Below are positions 26,856 to 36,218 of a DNA stretch of 64,000 nucleotides, one piece after another. Numbering within the stretch: the first letter of the stretch is position 1; each line of letters opens with the position of its first letter. A program made the translations under genes and the position numbers. Under the pieces are notes generated by a model. It had not been told where the DNA came from. It ran no database searches and saw only the letters and a program-made list of their open reading frames with translations. The DNA is from Aureispira sp. CCB-E (GTDB taxonomy: Bacteria > Bacteroidota > Bacteroidia > Chitinophagales > Saprospiraceae): the NCBI RefSeq assembly GCF_031326345.1, contig NZ_CP133671.1:1054001-1118000 (forward strand), given 5' to 3'.

Positions 26856-27410
26856 GACAGTTCTTTTTTCTTTTCAACGATAAGTTTTGAGGAAAACCTA
26901 AGTTGTTTAGTTTCAGTAACCAGAGATAAGATTGTCTTCTTTTTGACGTTAATCTACGATGCTTGTATTTTTTAGCGCATAGAGCGGAAGCAAATTTTGA
27001 TGTAGAATAGTACAAAAAGAAGGTTGTTTTTTATAATAGTTTTTTCTGAACGATTACTTATAAATAAGTATTAAATCTTTTCTGAACGATTACATAATGA
27101 ATTGTGAATATAAAGTTCATCGCATTCATTCTAAATAAACACCTTTAAAAAAGGCACATTAGGGAATTCCATTGATTTTAACAAGTAAACAACGATATTA
27201 GCTAAATTTGGTTTAAAATACAAACACTGCTAATAAAGTTTTTTAAGTTCTTGGATAAATGAAGAAGCCATTATAAATACAGAGAACAAGAAGCAAGGAA
27301 TAAAAACCTAAGGTCTTAAAATTGAAGGCTTGTATAAATCATTAAAATAGTTTATATTAGTGCTTGTGTGCATCAATTTATGCAGTTCGATTCTTTATAA
27401 AAAGAACCTT
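26856..27410. other. intergenic region between divergent genes
   Basis: About 555 AT-rich bases between arginase (leftward) and the SMI1-like gene. Two copies of the TGAACGATTA motif lie 36 bases apart at 27047 and 27083. I see no ORF or RNA gene. Confidence 0.5.
27047..27092 (+). promoter_or_regulatory. two TGAACGATTA motifs in tandem
   Basis: TTTTCTGAACGATTAC occurs at both 27042-27057 (with a C inserted in the T-run) and 27078-27093. The cores are 27047-27056 and 27083-27092, an exact 36-base period. They may be paired binding sites. Confidence 0.45.
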
Positions 27411-28703
27411 TTGGCAACAAAAAACTATATAGAAGCTTTCAATAATTTAGCTAAGGAATTGGCCCGACATTCAAACATTGAATTGTTAGGTTACCATACT
27501 TTTGCCCCGCTAACAGAACGAGAGCTGGAAGCCTTGGAAGCAAAGTACAATTGTCAATTTGATGAGGCTATACGTCGATTCTATAGCCAAACCAATGGTC
27601 TACAGTTGCGTTGGATGTTTAAGAACAATCCTGCCTATCACACCGATAAATACCCGCCATTTCACCGATCTATTGCTCCCGTTGGATGGGATTATACAGA
27701 GGAAAGTTTTGAAAAAGAAGATGGTTGTGTCTTGTTACTGCCATTAGAGGATGTTTTGCGAAATGTAGTATCTCCTAATGTTTACCAAGATGATATCGTA
27801 TTAGAAAGTACAATATATTCTACCGTTGATTTCCATGCTTGTATTCGTCCTTTTGATAAGTTCTCTTATTATTGTAATATGGCTTTCTTCTTTAGAAAAG
27901 GGCAATCGCCACTAGTTCTTTTGGGAGATGAGGCAGGCACTTGCTTTGAGGATTCTAGATGGACAAATTTTGCTACGTACTTAGACTTTGTCTTGGCTTC
28001 TAAAGCATTTGGGCGTCGTCGCAAAGAATTTTTTGGAATACCAGAAGGTTACAAGCAGACACCAATTCAGAAGTTGCCCCCTAAAATTCAGCAGTATTGG
28101 TCATTGGATATATTGGTTCTGACACAACATTTTCCTTTAGCAGATCAACTAGCTCGAAAAATGCCTATCAAAACTCAAAAAATGCAAGAGAAAGCCTATC
28201 AAGCAGGAGCGTTCAGTGCGGAGGAATTGGCAGAAGTCGTTGCAGCGCACCAAGACTTTCTAAATTCAGGTGGAGTAGGCGGAAAATGGCAATTGATAGC
28301 GATACAAGGGCAGGCATTGGGCATTTATAAAGGGAACGAAAACAAACGGGGGAAACAGGCTATCTTGGATATGAAAAAAATGGAGCATCATCTAGAATTG
28401 CAAGAATTGTTTTTACCCTACTCTAGTTGGTGTGGCGTTTATGCCAAAGCACAAGATTTTAGTGATGTAGATTTTACTGGAAGTTTGTTAACGGATGCCA
28501 ATTTGGAGCAGGCTATCTTTGCAGATGCTAACTTAGAAAATGTTGATTTTTCTCGCTCTAATCTCAAAAAAGCGAGTTTTGTAAATGCAAACCTTAGAGG
28601 AGCTGATTTTGAAAATTGCAATCTGACAGGAGCCGATTTTAGAGGAGCTGTTTTAGAGGGAAGCCGCTTTAGGGGAGCTGTGTTGAAGGATGTCGTTTGG
28701 TGA
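27411..28703 (+). CDS. SMI1/KNR4-like domain protein with pentapeptide repeats
   Basis: No ATG is available near the N-terminus. A TTG at 27411 gives MATKNYIEAFNNLAKELAR (430 residues); a GTG at 27360 gives 447. Residues 30-180 look like an SMI1/KNR4 (SUKH-type) domain: LTERELEALEAKYNCQFDEA, FYSQTNGLQL, then LLPLEDVL. Many SUKH proteins are immunity factors against toxins, but others are regulatory. A middle region has no clear match. The last ~85 residues are pentapeptide repeats (ANLENVDFSRSNLKKASF...), a right-handed beta helix. Cytoplasmic. The fusion is unusual. The YARHG gene starts 32 bases after its stop. Confidence 0.65.
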   Translation: MATKNYIEAFNNLAKELARHSNIELLGYHTFAPLTERELEALEAKYNCQFDEAIRRFYSQTNGLQLRWMFKNNPAYHTDKYPPFHRSIAPVGWDYTEESFEKEDGCVLLLPLEDVLRNVVSPNVYQDDIVLESTIYSTVDFHACIRPFDKFSYYCNMAFFFRKGQSPLVLLGDEAGTCFEDSRWTNFATYLDFVLASKAFGRRRKEFFGIPEGYKQTPIQKLPPKIQQYWSLDILVLTQHFPLADQLARKMPIKTQKMQEKAYQAGAFSAEELAEVVAAHQDFLNSGGVGGKWQLIAIQGQALGIYKGNENKRGKQAILDMKKMEHHLELQELFLPYSSWCGVYAKAQDFSDVDFTGSLLTDANLEQAIFADANLENVDFSRSNLKKASFVNANLRGADFENCNLTGADFRGAVLEGSRFRGAVLKDVVW

Positions 28704-28735
28704 TTTTGCCAGCTTTAAATGTATCAATAGTTCGA

Positions 28736-29458
28736 ATGAAAAAATTACTTGTACTGATAATAGTAGTGTTTGTTTCTAATGCCATTTGGGGGCAATACCT
28801 TGGGGCTTCACCAATTGATGCGGCTAATGTTACTAAATGGAGTCCTAAATTTAAAATGGAATACTTTGGAGTGTATCATTTTGGGGATTCGGAAGGAGAG
28901 TCTACTTTGGTATTATTCAATACGGGTAATGAAATAATTGCCCAAATAAAAAGTGGACTATGGGACGTTGATGCTAAAACAGCCGAGAGGATTTGTGTCT
29001 ATAAAAATTTAACTAATGTTACAATTGATAAAAATGGGCGCTTCGAATCAGATAAGTATCAAGGGGAATTTGTTATTTATACAAATAATGGAAAACGAAT
29101 AAAGTGTTTGAAAATTTATGATTCTTGGAGTAATCTATCGGAGAAAGAAGAAGAATACGAGCTTGGGCGTAGGGTAAATAGTAAGATATCAGAAGAGTTT
29201 TATGGAGAGTATGCAAATGCTTCGTTTGAAAATCTAATTCCTGAAAACCTTGAAAAGATGTCTTCTAAAGCACTTCAAATTATGAGAAACGAAATCTTTG
29301 CTCGATACGGATATCAATTTATCGAGGGGGGGAAAATGGATACTTATTTTAGGCAGCAAGATTGGTATAGACCTCAACATTCAGATGTTACCAAGTTTTT
29401 AACCTCCTTGGAGAAACGAAATATTAAGCTTATTAAGGAAATAGAAGGAAGGCGTTAA
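28736..29458 (+). CDS. exported YARHG domain protein
   Basis: 240 residues from the ATG at 28736, which gives a clean signal peptide (MKKLLVLIIVVFVSNAIWGQ). The middle part is unrecognised beta-rich sequence. The C-terminal ~70 residues are a YARHG domain, seen as LQIMRNEIFARYGYQF and the Trp/Tyr-rich DTYFRQQDWYRP. YARHG is an extracellular domain of unknown ligand. It lies 32 bases after the SMI1-like gene and could be co-transcribed with it. Confidence 0.75.
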   Translation: MKKLLVLIIVVFVSNAIWGQYLGASPIDAANVTKWSPKFKMEYFGVYHFGDSEGESTLVLFNTGNEIIAQIKSGLWDVDAKTAERICVYKNLTNVTIDKNGRFESDKYQGEFVIYTNNGKRIKCLKIYDSWSNLSEKEEEYELGRRVNSKISEEFYGEYANASFENLIPENLEKMSSKALQIMRNEIFARYGYQFIEGGKMDTYFRQQDWYRPQHSDVTKFLTSLEKRNIKLIKEIEGRR

Positions 29459-29724
29459 AGCATATATAGGTTAATTTTTATGTTATGTTTATGCGCTTTT
29501 ATGCTTCAATTTGATTTTTAATTGTTTATCTACAATGCCCTGCATAGATGAATTATAGGTTAATTTATCTATAATAAAACATTAGACTCTTGATCAAAAG
29601 ATATTTTTGTTTGTTTTTTTGGTAAAAAAATACTAGATTTAATAGTTGTATATTGTTTTTTTGAGATTATAAATCTCTTGAATTCATTGCTATAAAACCA
29701 TTACACCTAATAAAACACACTATT

Positions 29725-31431
29725 ATGTCTAAGTTATTAAAACAACTAAAAACGTTAAGAGGTCAAGTTCGAAAATACAAAGATACACTGGCTTATTATG
29801 AAAAACTATTTAATGAAGATGGCGTTATTGACGATCAAGAACGTTCTAAATTGGATCGGTTGAACGCTGCTATTCAAAAAATAGAAGATAATGTTATTCA
29901 AAGGCAGCAAAAATTGAAACTTGGTGGAAAGATTGTCAATAAGGTTAATGAAACGACAGAAAATATTGGTGATTCGCTGAGCAAAAGAGATGATATAGTA
30001 GATCATTCTCTTGTCAACCAAGACGAAAATCCTACCCCACGAGTTGATGATCAACCTAGTCCAAATGATAATTCTTCAATACAAGAAGGTCAGGATAAAT
30101 ATGCTGCAATTGCCGAAACCCCCGCTGTAAAAGAGTTTTTAACTGGTATTCATAAATCAGAAGGTGGTTATGTGGATGATCCTAATGATCCAGGAGGAAA
30201 AACCAAATATGGAATTGCTGAAAAAAGAGAATGGCCTGCTTTTGCAAAAATGTTTGGTTTAGATGTTAATAATCCTTCCTTGATTAAGGATATTACGAAA
30301 CAACAGGTAGACGAATATTATATCAAGACTAGATTTGAGCAAAATGGCTTGGATAAAATTAAGAGTACCAAGGTTATCAATGCTATTTTTGACCAAAGTA
30401 TTTTGACGCCAGGAATTGTTAAAAAGAACATCAAAAGAGCCTTAAATGCATTAGATTCTAACAATAAATTCCCTGTGAATAATTCCGAATTTACAACAGC
30501 TGAAATTGCTGCAATCAATGCTAGTAATGCTAATCAATTGGTTGAAAAATTTGTAGTGTACCAAAATGAGTACTACGATGGATTGGTCAAAAAGAATCCT
30601 ACCAAGTTTGGTAAGTATATCAAAGGGTGGAAAAATAGAACAGCTCGATTGACTGGATTTAAAGGTGGTGAGCAAGAAACTAAGAATACAGAATCTAATA
30701 CTGAGTCTAATTCAGGAAATACCTTTGAGGTGCCTTCGGGTTGGGGCTTGTTGCGAATTGCAAAGGAGCATGGGGTGACAGTAGAGCAGTTGAAGGAATG
30801 GAATGCGGACAAATTAAAAACTTATGGCAATGGAGAGCAAGGCTTTAATGCTGGGGAGACGATTATGATAAAAGGAGGTAGTTCCTCTGGTGGTAATGTT
30901 TCAGATGATGGCAAAACCAGTGAAGGGGAAGAGACCGAATTGGCAGAAGGTGGCTACATTAAACCATCGTGGATTAGAGAGGCAGAAAAGCATTTGGGAA
31001 AAAAAGAAACTGCTAGAATGGTAAAAGATGATCCATGGGTTAAAATGTTGTTTGAAAGCTTAGGGGCGTATGATTGGGCAAAAACTCAAACAGTGCGCGA
31101 TGCCAATTGGTGTGCTGCTTTTGTCTCTTATTGTTTTAAACAAACAGGACAATCTCCTTTATCTGGATTTGATGGCATGAGAGCCAAAACATATGCCGCC
31201 AAATATGGAAAAGAAGTCTCCAGACCTGTTTATGGAGCCTTGGCAATTGTTAAAAGAGGTGGTGCAGGGCATATTGGTTTTGTTGTAGGATACAACAAGA
31301 AAACTAAGGTAATTACAATGTTGGGAGGTAACCAGAACAATTCTGTTAATATCAAAAAGGAGAGAAGGCAAGTAATTGCTTATAAAGTACCTTCTAGTTG
31401 GAATATTCCTGAACAAAACTACTTAGATTAA
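29725..31431 (+). CDS. GH108-LysM-TIGR02594 multidomain peptidoglycan hydrolase
   Basis: A 568-residue protein with no signal peptide. Order: a charged helical N-terminus (1-70) containing an EF-hand-like NEDGVIDDQERSKL; a Ser/Asn/Pro linker; a GH108-type lysozyme domain (about 130-310) with catalytic Glu146 in KSEGGYVDDPNDPGG; a LysM-like segment (334-383); and a C-terminal TIGR02594-like NlpC/CHAP-type domain (about 415-560) with Cys463 (NWCAAFVSY), His516 (GHIGFVVG) and a following NQNNSV. It could cut both glycan and peptide bonds. Lack of a Sec signal points to release by lysis, a phage-type route or a contractile injection system. It is monocistronic. Confidence 0.85.
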   Translation: MSKLLKQLKTLRGQVRKYKDTLAYYEKLFNEDGVIDDQERSKLDRLNAAIQKIEDNVIQRQQKLKLGGKIVNKVNETTENIGDSLSKRDDIVDHSLVNQDENPTPRVDDQPSPNDNSSIQEGQDKYAAIAETPAVKEFLTGIHKSEGGYVDDPNDPGGKTKYGIAEKREWPAFAKMFGLDVNNPSLIKDITKQQVDEYYIKTRFEQNGLDKIKSTKVINAIFDQSILTPGIVKKNIKRALNALDSNNKFPVNNSEFTTAEIAAINASNANQLVEKFVVYQNEYYDGLVKKNPTKFGKYIKGWKNRTARLTGFKGGEQETKNTESNTESNSGNTFEVPSGWGLLRIAKEHGVTVEQLKEWNADKLKTYGNGEQGFNAGETIMIKGGSSSGGNVSDDGKTSEGEETELAEGGYIKPSWIREAEKHLGKKETARMVKDDPWVKMLFESLGAYDWAKTQTVRDANWCAAFVSYCFKQTGQSPLSGFDGMRAKTYAAKYGKEVSRPVYGALAIVKRGGAGHIGFVVGYNKKTKVITMLGGNQNNSVNIKKERRQVIAYKVPSSWNIPEQNYLD

Positions 31432-31459
31432 GGTTCTTTTATTAAGGCTTGGTCGGCAG

Positions 31460-31488
31460 CGTACTATTTGTCTAAAACAAATAGTACG
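31460..31488. terminator. terminator between convergent genes
   Basis: CGTACTATTTGT (31460-31471) pairs with ACAAATAGTACG (31477-31488) around a five-base loop. The T-tail is short on both strands. Confidence 0.65.
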
Positions 31489-31506
31489 TTGTACTTTAGA
31501 GTAAAG

Positions 31507-32298
31507 TCATTTTTCTAACATCAATTGAGTGTCTTTAAGAACCAAATCAAGAAACTGCTTCGCTTGTAGTGTTGTCGTTTTATTTTTTAGTTGTTCGAGT
31601 ATGGCTGCTTTCCATTCTAGATGATTTTTATAAAACGAAGTTGCGTTAACAAATTTTCCATCTTGGTATGTGAGAATTTGGATGGGCATTCGAAAAAACA
31701 ACCTAGAGTTTTGGAAGTAGTTTGCTTTTTGATCTTGATCATTAATAATTTTTGAGAATTCATGCTCTGCTTTTTGATGGATTGCCTGTACATCAGAATA
31801 GGAGGAAGGACTTGTACTAAAAATCGTCTCGATATAGTCTTGAATGGAAGCATTTTCTGGGGATAACGGACTGTCAAACTGAGCTAAAAATTGGGGGGTA
31901 ACTGCTGGTTCCAATAATTCAGGAATGCCATCTTTATCCAAGTCAAGAATTAAAGAATAGGCATCATTACACTGATGAATTTTTTTTAATTGTATATTCC
32001 CATTTTCTAAAAAAACAAGATTAAAAACTCTAGTAATTTTATAATGTTCATCTCCAGAAAAAGTAATTAGTTCAACTTGTTTATTGCCATCTAAATCTAC
32101 AAAACTAAATGTGAAATTTTCTTCATTAGAGAGCTCGTTTTCTTGTAGCCTCTTTTCTATTTGATTAAACCAGTATTCCTTTGTTTGGTCATGCAAAATT
32201 TCAAAAGGAGGTTTTTGAGAACCTGTGTTTTGGAGTTGAGCTTGAGCATAAAGTGCTAAAAAGCAACTAAAAAAGAGGCTTAAAATGGACTGATGCAT
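31507..32298 (-). CDS. exported protein of unknown function
   Basis: 263 residues with an N-terminal signal (MHQSILSLFFSCFLALYAQA). The centre carries short DxDxD-type segments typical of VCBS/FG-GAP-like calcium loops (FVDLDGNKQVELI; LILDLDKDGIPELL). The C-terminal half is helical. It is probably periplasmic or surface-linked, but no specific role can be drawn. It is convergent with the hydrolase gene and divergent from the next lipoprotein. Confidence 0.6.
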   Translation of the reverse strand: MHQSILSLFFSCFLALYAQAQLQNTGSQKPPFEILHDQTKEYWFNQIEKRLQENELSNEENFTFSFVDLDGNKQVELITFSGDEHYKITRVFNLVFLENGNIQLKKIHQCNDAYSLILDLDKDGIPELLEPAVTPQFLAQFDSPLSPENASIQDYIETIFSTSPSSYSDVQAIHQKAEHEFSKIINDQDQKANYFQNSRLFFRMPIQILTYQDGKFVNATSFYKNHLEWKAAILEQLKNKTTTLQAKQFLDLVLKDTQLMLEK

Positions 32299-32457
32299 AA
32301 TATTGGATTTTGTATTTAATAATGATAGTTAATCGTACATTAATAGTGCCATTTTAATTGGAGATTTACCTCTGTTTGCTACTAAAAGAGGTGGTTACAA
32401 TGCTTAAAAATTGTATTCGTAGCGATATTAAATAACTTTTTTACACAAAACTAAGTC

Positions 32458-33048
32458 ATGAAATTTTACTATCTAATTTTCTTATTTTTATTAACTGCTT
32501 GCGCTAATGAAACAAGCCCATCGACTAATGTAGAGACAGTAACGGATACTTTAGCAACCAATACAGAAGTGTTGCGAGAGGTGGAAGAAAATACAACAGT
32601 GTCTGATGAGAACCAAGCAACTCCGAATCCTCCAGATAGCATTCCTGTGCCATCTTTTGCCATTCATTTTGATTTTTCAGAAGGTGTACAAAAGATATTG
32701 GATAGTGGTAAAGAGCGTTTGGTTGTTGATATTGCTTTAAGCGGATTGCCCAAAGATGTGTCAAATGTTGCTGGTAAAGATTATTATAATGAAGAGGATG
32801 AACAAATATACCTTAAAAGTATCGCATTGTTATATGAACAGAATGAGACCCAAACCATGCACATTGAAAACTTAAACATTAGTAAGGAAGCTTTGGACGC
32901 CTTGCAGAATCCTAATTATATGATTACAATTAATTTTTATAGTAGTAGAACGTCTTCGGATAATAATATATTTAGTGCCAATGCTTTGATAGAAGAAGTC
33001 AATTCAATGAAAAACAAAACACACACTATAAAGGTTAAGATGTTGTAA
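32458..33048 (+). CDS. lipoprotein of unknown function
   Basis: 196 residues with a lipobox at MKFYYLIFLFLLTAC, so Cys15 is the lipid site. A Thr/Glu/Asn/Ser-rich linker (about 16-65) leads to a beta-rich domain of some 130 residues (SFAIHFDFSEG... MITINFYSSRT). No family is recognised. Another small lipoprotein gene follows after 94 bases, with which it may form a pair. Confidence 0.65.
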   Translation: MKFYYLIFLFLLTACANETSPSTNVETVTDTLATNTEVLREVEENTTVSDENQATPNPPDSIPVPSFAIHFDFSEGVQKILDSGKERLVVDIALSGLPKDVSNVAGKDYYNEEDEQIYLKSIALLYEQNETQTMHIENLNISKEALDALQNPNYMITINFYSSRTSSDNNIFSANALIEEVNSMKNKTHTIKVKML

Positions 33049-33142
33049 TGAAATTTGTTAATCGTTGTATTACAACTGAAGATTTCGTAGATGTTTGATT
33101 TTTCTATGAAAATAAACCGACTTAATTTATAAATAACGTAAC

Positions 33143-33703
33143 ATGCAAGTATACAAACTACTATTCGGCACAGGGCTTTTTATTTTAATTGGTTGTGGAA
33201 CCAAGAAAACGAAGGACAGAACAACCAATCCGCAGGAGGTGAATGTCAAGGTAGAAGTTGCCCCTTCAAAGCCTACTGTTGCTACTACAACATTAAATGT
33301 AGATCAACTAATTCAAAAAATTGATCAAGAAACAGCGGAATTTAAACCGATTGAGCGCAATATTACTATTCAAGAAATACATGAGTGTGCAGTTAAAGAT
33401 TATAAGGATCTAAAAAAATATGTGTTCTGTTTTGCAGGAGGAATGAAAGCACAAGAAGCTGTTTTTTATTACCATGAAGGAAAACCAATAGCAGCACTCT
33501 ACACTTTGGAAGAGTACAATGCTTCCCCTGCAAACTTAGCGGCTTACGAGGCAGACAAAACAAAAAAGCGTCAGGTGAAGTTGTATTTTAAAGATGGCGA
33601 TTTAAGAAGTTTTGATAAGGCGGTTGATTTAGAGAACAAAGCCGTTGTTTTGGATAAGGCACAGACAGATGAATGGGAAATATTGATAGCAGCCATTCAG
33701 TAA
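33143..33703 (+). CDS. lipoprotein of unknown function
   Basis: 186 residues; the lipobox LIGC places the lipid on Cys18. A basic and Thr-rich linker is followed by a domain of about 130 residues with strands and helices (YKDLKKYVFCFAGGMKAQEAVFYYHEG). It ends four bases before the convergent helicase stop, with no room for a terminator. No family recognised. Confidence 0.65.
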   Translation: MQVYKLLFGTGLFILIGCGTKKTKDRTTNPQEVNVKVEVAPSKPTVATTTLNVDQLIQKIDQETAEFKPIERNITIQEIHECAVKDYKDLKKYVFCFAGGMKAQEAVFYYHEGKPIAALYTLEEYNASPANLAAYEADKTKKRQVKLYFKDGDLRSFDKAVDLENKAVVLDKAQTDEWEILIAAIQ

Positions 33704-33707
33704 TTGG

Positions 33708-36218
33708 TCATAATTGTAGCAAAAGTTCTTTTAGCATGGTCTTTCGTTGACGATTGTCAATATTCCGAACCGCAATACCCAATGCTTTTCGAGTACCTAC
33801 AAAAATAGCCATTTTTTTAGCTCGGGTCAATGCTGTATAAATCAAGTTGCGATACAACATGCTAAAGTGTTGTAAAACCAATGGAATGATAACAATATCA
33901 AATTCACTTCCTTGAGATTTGTGAATGGTAATGGCATAGGCTAACTCTAGGTCAATAATGTCTTGTTTTTGATATTCAACAATTCTAGTTTCAGAGCCAT
34001 TTTGATATTGAACAGCTAATACCATATCTAAAGAATTGATGGACGTAATAATTCCAATATCACCATTAAAAACTTCTAAATCGTAATTGTTTCGGCGTTG
34101 AATAACTCGATCGCCTATTCTAAAGACACGGCTCCCCATCTCGATGGACGCTTTGCCTTGTTGAGCGGGGTTTGCCATTGCTTGAATCAACTGATTGAGA
34201 TTGTTGGTTCCCATGCTGCCTACTTTCATGGGAGCTAAAATCTGTGTTTCTAATAGAGTAGAGAATTTGTTAGGAATTGTTTTGGTGTATAAACGAACGA
34301 TCATTTCTGCTGCGGTCAAACCATAATGAAGCGAGGACCACGGATGAATATTTTGCAAAACTTGTTTTAAAGCTGTTGCTTCACTTGACGATTTTAAAAG
34401 CGCATTCAAATCAGCATTTAAATATTTATCAGGAATATTAAAAACATAAGAACGAACTCCTTTGCGTCGAATCGCATCTATTTCTTTTTCTGAAGTTTCT
34501 TGGATGTAGAAATCTTTTTTCATTTGAACAGATTTGTAGGTTTCATCCGATTCCTTGACAAAGGCAATATTATTGTTTTCAAGCACCTCTTTCATCGTTT
34601 TGTTGATTTTCTGGATGAATTTCAATTGATCTTTGGTCGCTTCGTCCGAATCAATGAATAGGCAATCAATACCTTGTTCCCATGCATTAGTTTGGTGAAT
34701 AGGCGACTCAATTTTAGGTACTTGTCCTTTATTAATTTGGTGTGCGTATTGAATGATGCGACTTTCTTGTGCTTGGCGAAAAATTTTCAAGAGCTGGTAC
34801 GTAGGAATAACTTGACTATCTATCAAGTCTTTTAGAACATTTCCTGCGCCTACCGAAGGTAATTGGTCGGCATCTCCAATCAACAAGACTTGGGCTTTAG
34901 TTGGAATGGCTTTGAGTAAGGAAGCAGCCAGAGAAATATCTAACATAGACGATTCGTCAATAATAATGAAATCACATTCCAAAGGCTCTTCTTCGTTTTT
35001 TTGAAACTGCCCAGAGCCAGGTTGCCAAACCAATAAACGATGGATGGTTTGAGCTTCCATACCAATAACTTCAGCCATGCGTTGTGCAGCTCGACCAGTT
35101 GGTGCGGCTAATAAAATACGCTTTTTCATAGCACGAAGGAGTTGAACCAAGGCTTTTGTGGTGGTGGTCTTTCCACAACCAGGACCTCCTGTTAAGATAG
35201 AAAAAGGCTGCGCTACAGCACCTAGTACAGCGTGATATTGCTCTTGGCTAAGCGGAAATTTTTGACGCTGATTATAACGTCCTAGCCAATTGTTTACTCT
35301 TTTTAGATCAATTTGGATTTTTTGTTGGCGTAGTTGTTTGGTTAAATGAGCGGTATTGAGTTCGTCATAGTATAAGCTCTTGGAGTAGTAGCACGTTAAG
35401 GTATCTTGTTGTCTTGTTTTTAGCTCGTTATCAGCCTCCATACCTACAATTTCTTGAAGAACCAATGTTGTAAAATCCTGTTGTAATAATTTTTTTACTT
35501 CTAATTGAATATTTGCTAACTCCAAATAACAATGTCCTTGCTCTCTACTAGCCGCCAAAACGTGACTAATTGCTGCTCGTATTCGTTGAGGGCTGTCTTT
35601 TTCCAAACCAATATTCAAGGCAATTTTATCAGCAGAAAAGAAACCAATGCCATAAATATCTTTGGATAATTGATAAGGATTTTCTTGAACAATACGGATC
35701 GCATCGTTGCCATATTGCTTAAAAATCTTCACTGCAAATAGGGTGCTAATGCCATAACTTTGAAGAAATAGCATCACATTTCGAATTTCTCGATGCTCGA
35801 CCCATGAATTGGTAATTTGCTGCAATTTTGTACTGGCAATTCCAGGAACTTCCGTTAACCGTTCAATTTTATATTCAAAAATATCTAAGGTATCTGCTCC
35901 AAAATAGTTGACAATGCGCTTTGCAATTTTGGGACCTACTCCACGAATCATTCCTGAACCTAAGTACTTTTCTAAAGCAGAGGCAGTAGCGGGCTTTCGT
36001 TCAATAATTTTATGAGCTTTGAACTGCTCGCCAAATTTAGGGTGTTGTACCCATTCTCCTTCAAATTCCATCGTTGCCCCCGCAAAAACATTGGCTTGAT
36101 GGACTGTAACCGTTCTTAACTCGTGCAAACTTTGCATTGGATTAACTTTTAAAACAGTCCACCCCGTTTCTGTATTGTGATAAGTTACTCGGTGTATAAT
36201 TCCAATAAAAGTTTCCAT
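33708..36218 (-). CDS. recD2: RecD2-type superfamily 1 DNA helicase
   Basis: An 836-residue 5'-3' helicase of the RecD2/TraA group, which acts in DNA repair without RecBC. The N-terminal OB-like region (1-75) is followed by helix-hairpin-helix segments (GSGMIRGVGPKIAKRI, EVPGIASTK). Walker A is GGPGCGKT (344-351), Walker B DESS (421-424), motif III GDADQLPSVG (448-457), and motif VI AITIHKSQGSEFD (762-774), with LTRAKK near the end. A charged stretch of about 120 residues (527-650) lies between motif III and the LAPMKVGSMGTNNLN region, longer than I expect for the family. It appears to be transcribed alone. Confidence 0.93.
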   Translation of the reverse strand: METFIGIIHRVTYHNTETGWTVLKVNPMQSLHELRTVTVHQANVFAGATMEFEGEWVQHPKFGEQFKAHKIIERKPATASALEKYLGSGMIRGVGPKIAKRIVNYFGADTLDIFEYKIERLTEVPGIASTKLQQITNSWVEHREIRNVMLFLQSYGISTLFAVKIFKQYGNDAIRIVQENPYQLSKDIYGIGFFSADKIALNIGLEKDSPQRIRAAISHVLAASREQGHCYLELANIQLEVKKLLQQDFTTLVLQEIVGMEADNELKTRQQDTLTCYYSKSLYYDELNTAHLTKQLRQQKIQIDLKRVNNWLGRYNQRQKFPLSQEQYHAVLGAVAQPFSILTGGPGCGKTTTTKALVQLLRAMKKRILLAAPTGRAAQRMAEVIGMEAQTIHRLLVWQPGSGQFQKNEEEPLECDFIIIDESSMLDISLAASLLKAIPTKAQVLLIGDADQLPSVGAGNVLKDLIDSQVIPTYQLLKIFRQAQESRIIQYAHQINKGQVPKIESPIHQTNAWEQGIDCLFIDSDEATKDQLKFIQKINKTMKEVLENNNIAFVKESDETYKSVQMKKDFYIQETSEKEIDAIRRKGVRSYVFNIPDKYLNADLNALLKSSSEATALKQVLQNIHPWSSLHYGLTAAEMIVRLYTKTIPNKFSTLLETQILAPMKVGSMGTNNLNQLIQAMANPAQQGKASIEMGSRVFRIGDRVIQRRNNYDLEVFNGDIGIITSINSLDMVLAVQYQNGSETRIVEYQKQDIIDLELAYAITIHKSQGSEFDIVIIPLVLQHFSMLYRNLIYTALTRAKKMAIFVGTRKALGIAVRNIDNRQRKTMLKELLLQL

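Noticed and set aside
29725-31431. Prophage endolysin
   Set aside because: The domains fit, but no holin, capsid, tail, integrase or att-like repeats were seen in the neighbourhood.
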